A stretch of DNA of 64,000 bases from Saprospiraceae bacterium (GTDB lineage: Bacteria > Bacteroidota > Bacteroidia > Chitinophagales > Saprospiraceae). A model generated the notes under the pieces. That model saw only the letters and a list, made by a program, of their open reading frames with translations, made no database searches and was not told where the DNA came from. The first letter of the stretch is position 1. Each line of letters begins with the position of its first letter. Position numbers and translations under genes: made by a program. The stretch is from positions 57,043 through 121,042 of the forward strand of contig JALHLK010000011.1 in assembly GCA_022844565.1 (NCBI GenBank), written 5' to 3'. This document shows, one piece after another, positions 63,487 to 64,000 of this stretch.

Positions 63487-64000
63487 TTAATCGCAACAAT
63501 TATTACAATTGCTTTTTTGTTTATAATCAACTACATTTCCGTATTTGTCAGATTGTATGCTGCAGCAGTCTGTAAACAGATTTTTTAGATACTCTTTGGC
63601 TCGTTGTACTCTTGATTTTGCACCTGAATAGGAAATATTTAATTTTTCAGCCAACTGTTTTTGAGATAATCCATTAAATTCTGTTAAAATTAAAGCTTCC
63701 TTATATTTATCGTCCAATTGATTAATAAAAGGTGTTAGGCAATGTTCAATTTCTCTATTGCTTGAGGATTCTTGTTCGTCTAGAGAAATGTAATCACTGA
63801 TTTCGACTTGAGGCTTTAATTTTCTAAAATAATCATTAATGGCATTTCGAGTTATCTGATATATCCAAGAACTTAATTTAGTCTCGTCCTTGAGTGAGCC
63901 AATATTGCTTTGAATTTTAATAAAAACATCTTGAAGAATGTCATTAGTTATATCTCTTTCTTTTACACGACTGAAAATAAAACCGTCTAATTCTTTATGA
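63487..64000 (-). CDS. sigZ: RNA polymerase sigma factor SigZ, start beyond window
   Basis: The frame is open from the window edge and codes for at least 170 residues of an ECF sigma factor. Region 2 includes ILQDVFIKIQ and SSWIYQITRNAINDYFRK. Region 4 includes LSQKQLAEKLNISYSGAKSRVQRAKEYLK. The C-terminal extension TDCCSIQSDKYGNVVDYKQK then NCNNCC is the Cys tail of SigZ. The tail probably senses arsenic or metals. The start codon lies beyond base 64000. It is followed by arsM and the Cys-rich gene. Confidence 0.9.
   Translation of the reverse strand, partial: HKELDGFIFSRVKERDITNDILQDVFIKIQSNIGSLKDETKLSSWIYQITRNAINDYFRKLKPQVEISDYISLDEQESSSNREIEHCLTPFINQLDDKYKEALILTEFNGLSQKQLAEKLNISYSGAKSRVQRAKEYLKNLFTDCCSIQSDKYGNVVDYKQKSNCNNCCD

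Overview
The window is AT-rich chromosomal DNA from a member of the Bacteroidota. The order cannot be fixed by eye, but a Saprospiria, Chitinophagia or Flavobacteriia-like lineage would fit. The evidence is the protein repertoire (TonB receptor with an N-terminal CarboxypepD-like domain, LytTR regulators with membrane domains, GH116, Cys-type sulfatase, fasciclin, DUF5020, PD40 proteins), the general lack of Shine-Dalgarno sequences, and several TAnnTTTG -7 promoter elements. I see no rRNA, tRNA, CRISPR array or phage.

Layout. 0-1 kb: an IS200-like (RAYT-type) transposase, part of a second copy, and a cluster of short palindromes. 1-8 kb: NlpC/P60 lipoprotein, MFS transporter, two DoxX-like proteins, a queuosine-precursor transporter, an ATP-dependent DNA ligase and an AAA ATPase whose promoter lies beside nested palindromes. 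8-18 kb: a B12-binding radical SAM protein, fasciclin protein, an ArsR-SRPBCC-DinB operon, sterol desaturase-like protein, sulfatase and an unusual pyruvate kinase-like protein. 18-26 kb: a DinB gene inside a duplicated 33-base tail, RbsD-like lipoprotein plus GH116 glycosidase, CPBP-like protein, a GNAT-DHFR fusion, diheme cytochrome c and an AraC regulator. 26-36 kb: a CheB-CheR-PAS-kinase-receiver hybrid of 1545 residues and a sigma-factor cluster with small membrane proteins and a tandem-repeat protein.

From 35.4 to 43.5 kb genes are decaying: a dead ParDE-type toxin-antitoxin pair, a 210-base palindrome, an attC-like palindrome next to a small acyltransferase-like gene, a frameshifted sugar O-acetyltransferase, the tail of a carboxymuconolactone decarboxylase, a TonB receptor with one in-frame stop, and the N-terminus of a metal P-type ATPase. 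Intact genes in this stretch are a cupin, the NhaD antiporter and the acyltransferase-like gene.

From 46.3 to 51.2 kb an HxlR regulator faces a tightly packed six-gene operon: DJ-1/PfpI-like protein, DUF5020 barrel, bestrophin channel, K+ channel, beta-carbonic anhydrase and an F420/NADP-type reductase. It reads as an ion/bicarbonate and redox-stress module and is the best candidate for an undescribed system. 51-58 kb holds secreted and regulatory proteins, including an inner-membrane protein fused to what looks like an outer-membrane barrel. 58.6-61.3 kb is an ECF sigma, anti-sigma, Spy-like protein and cytochrome c peroxidase operon. The right edge is a SigZ, ArsM and Cys-rich membrane protein arsenic cluster cut by the window end.

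Several non-coding repeat families run through the window. The most striking is a ~165-200 base element with four copies, all in the same orientation and each directly upstream of a leftward gene.
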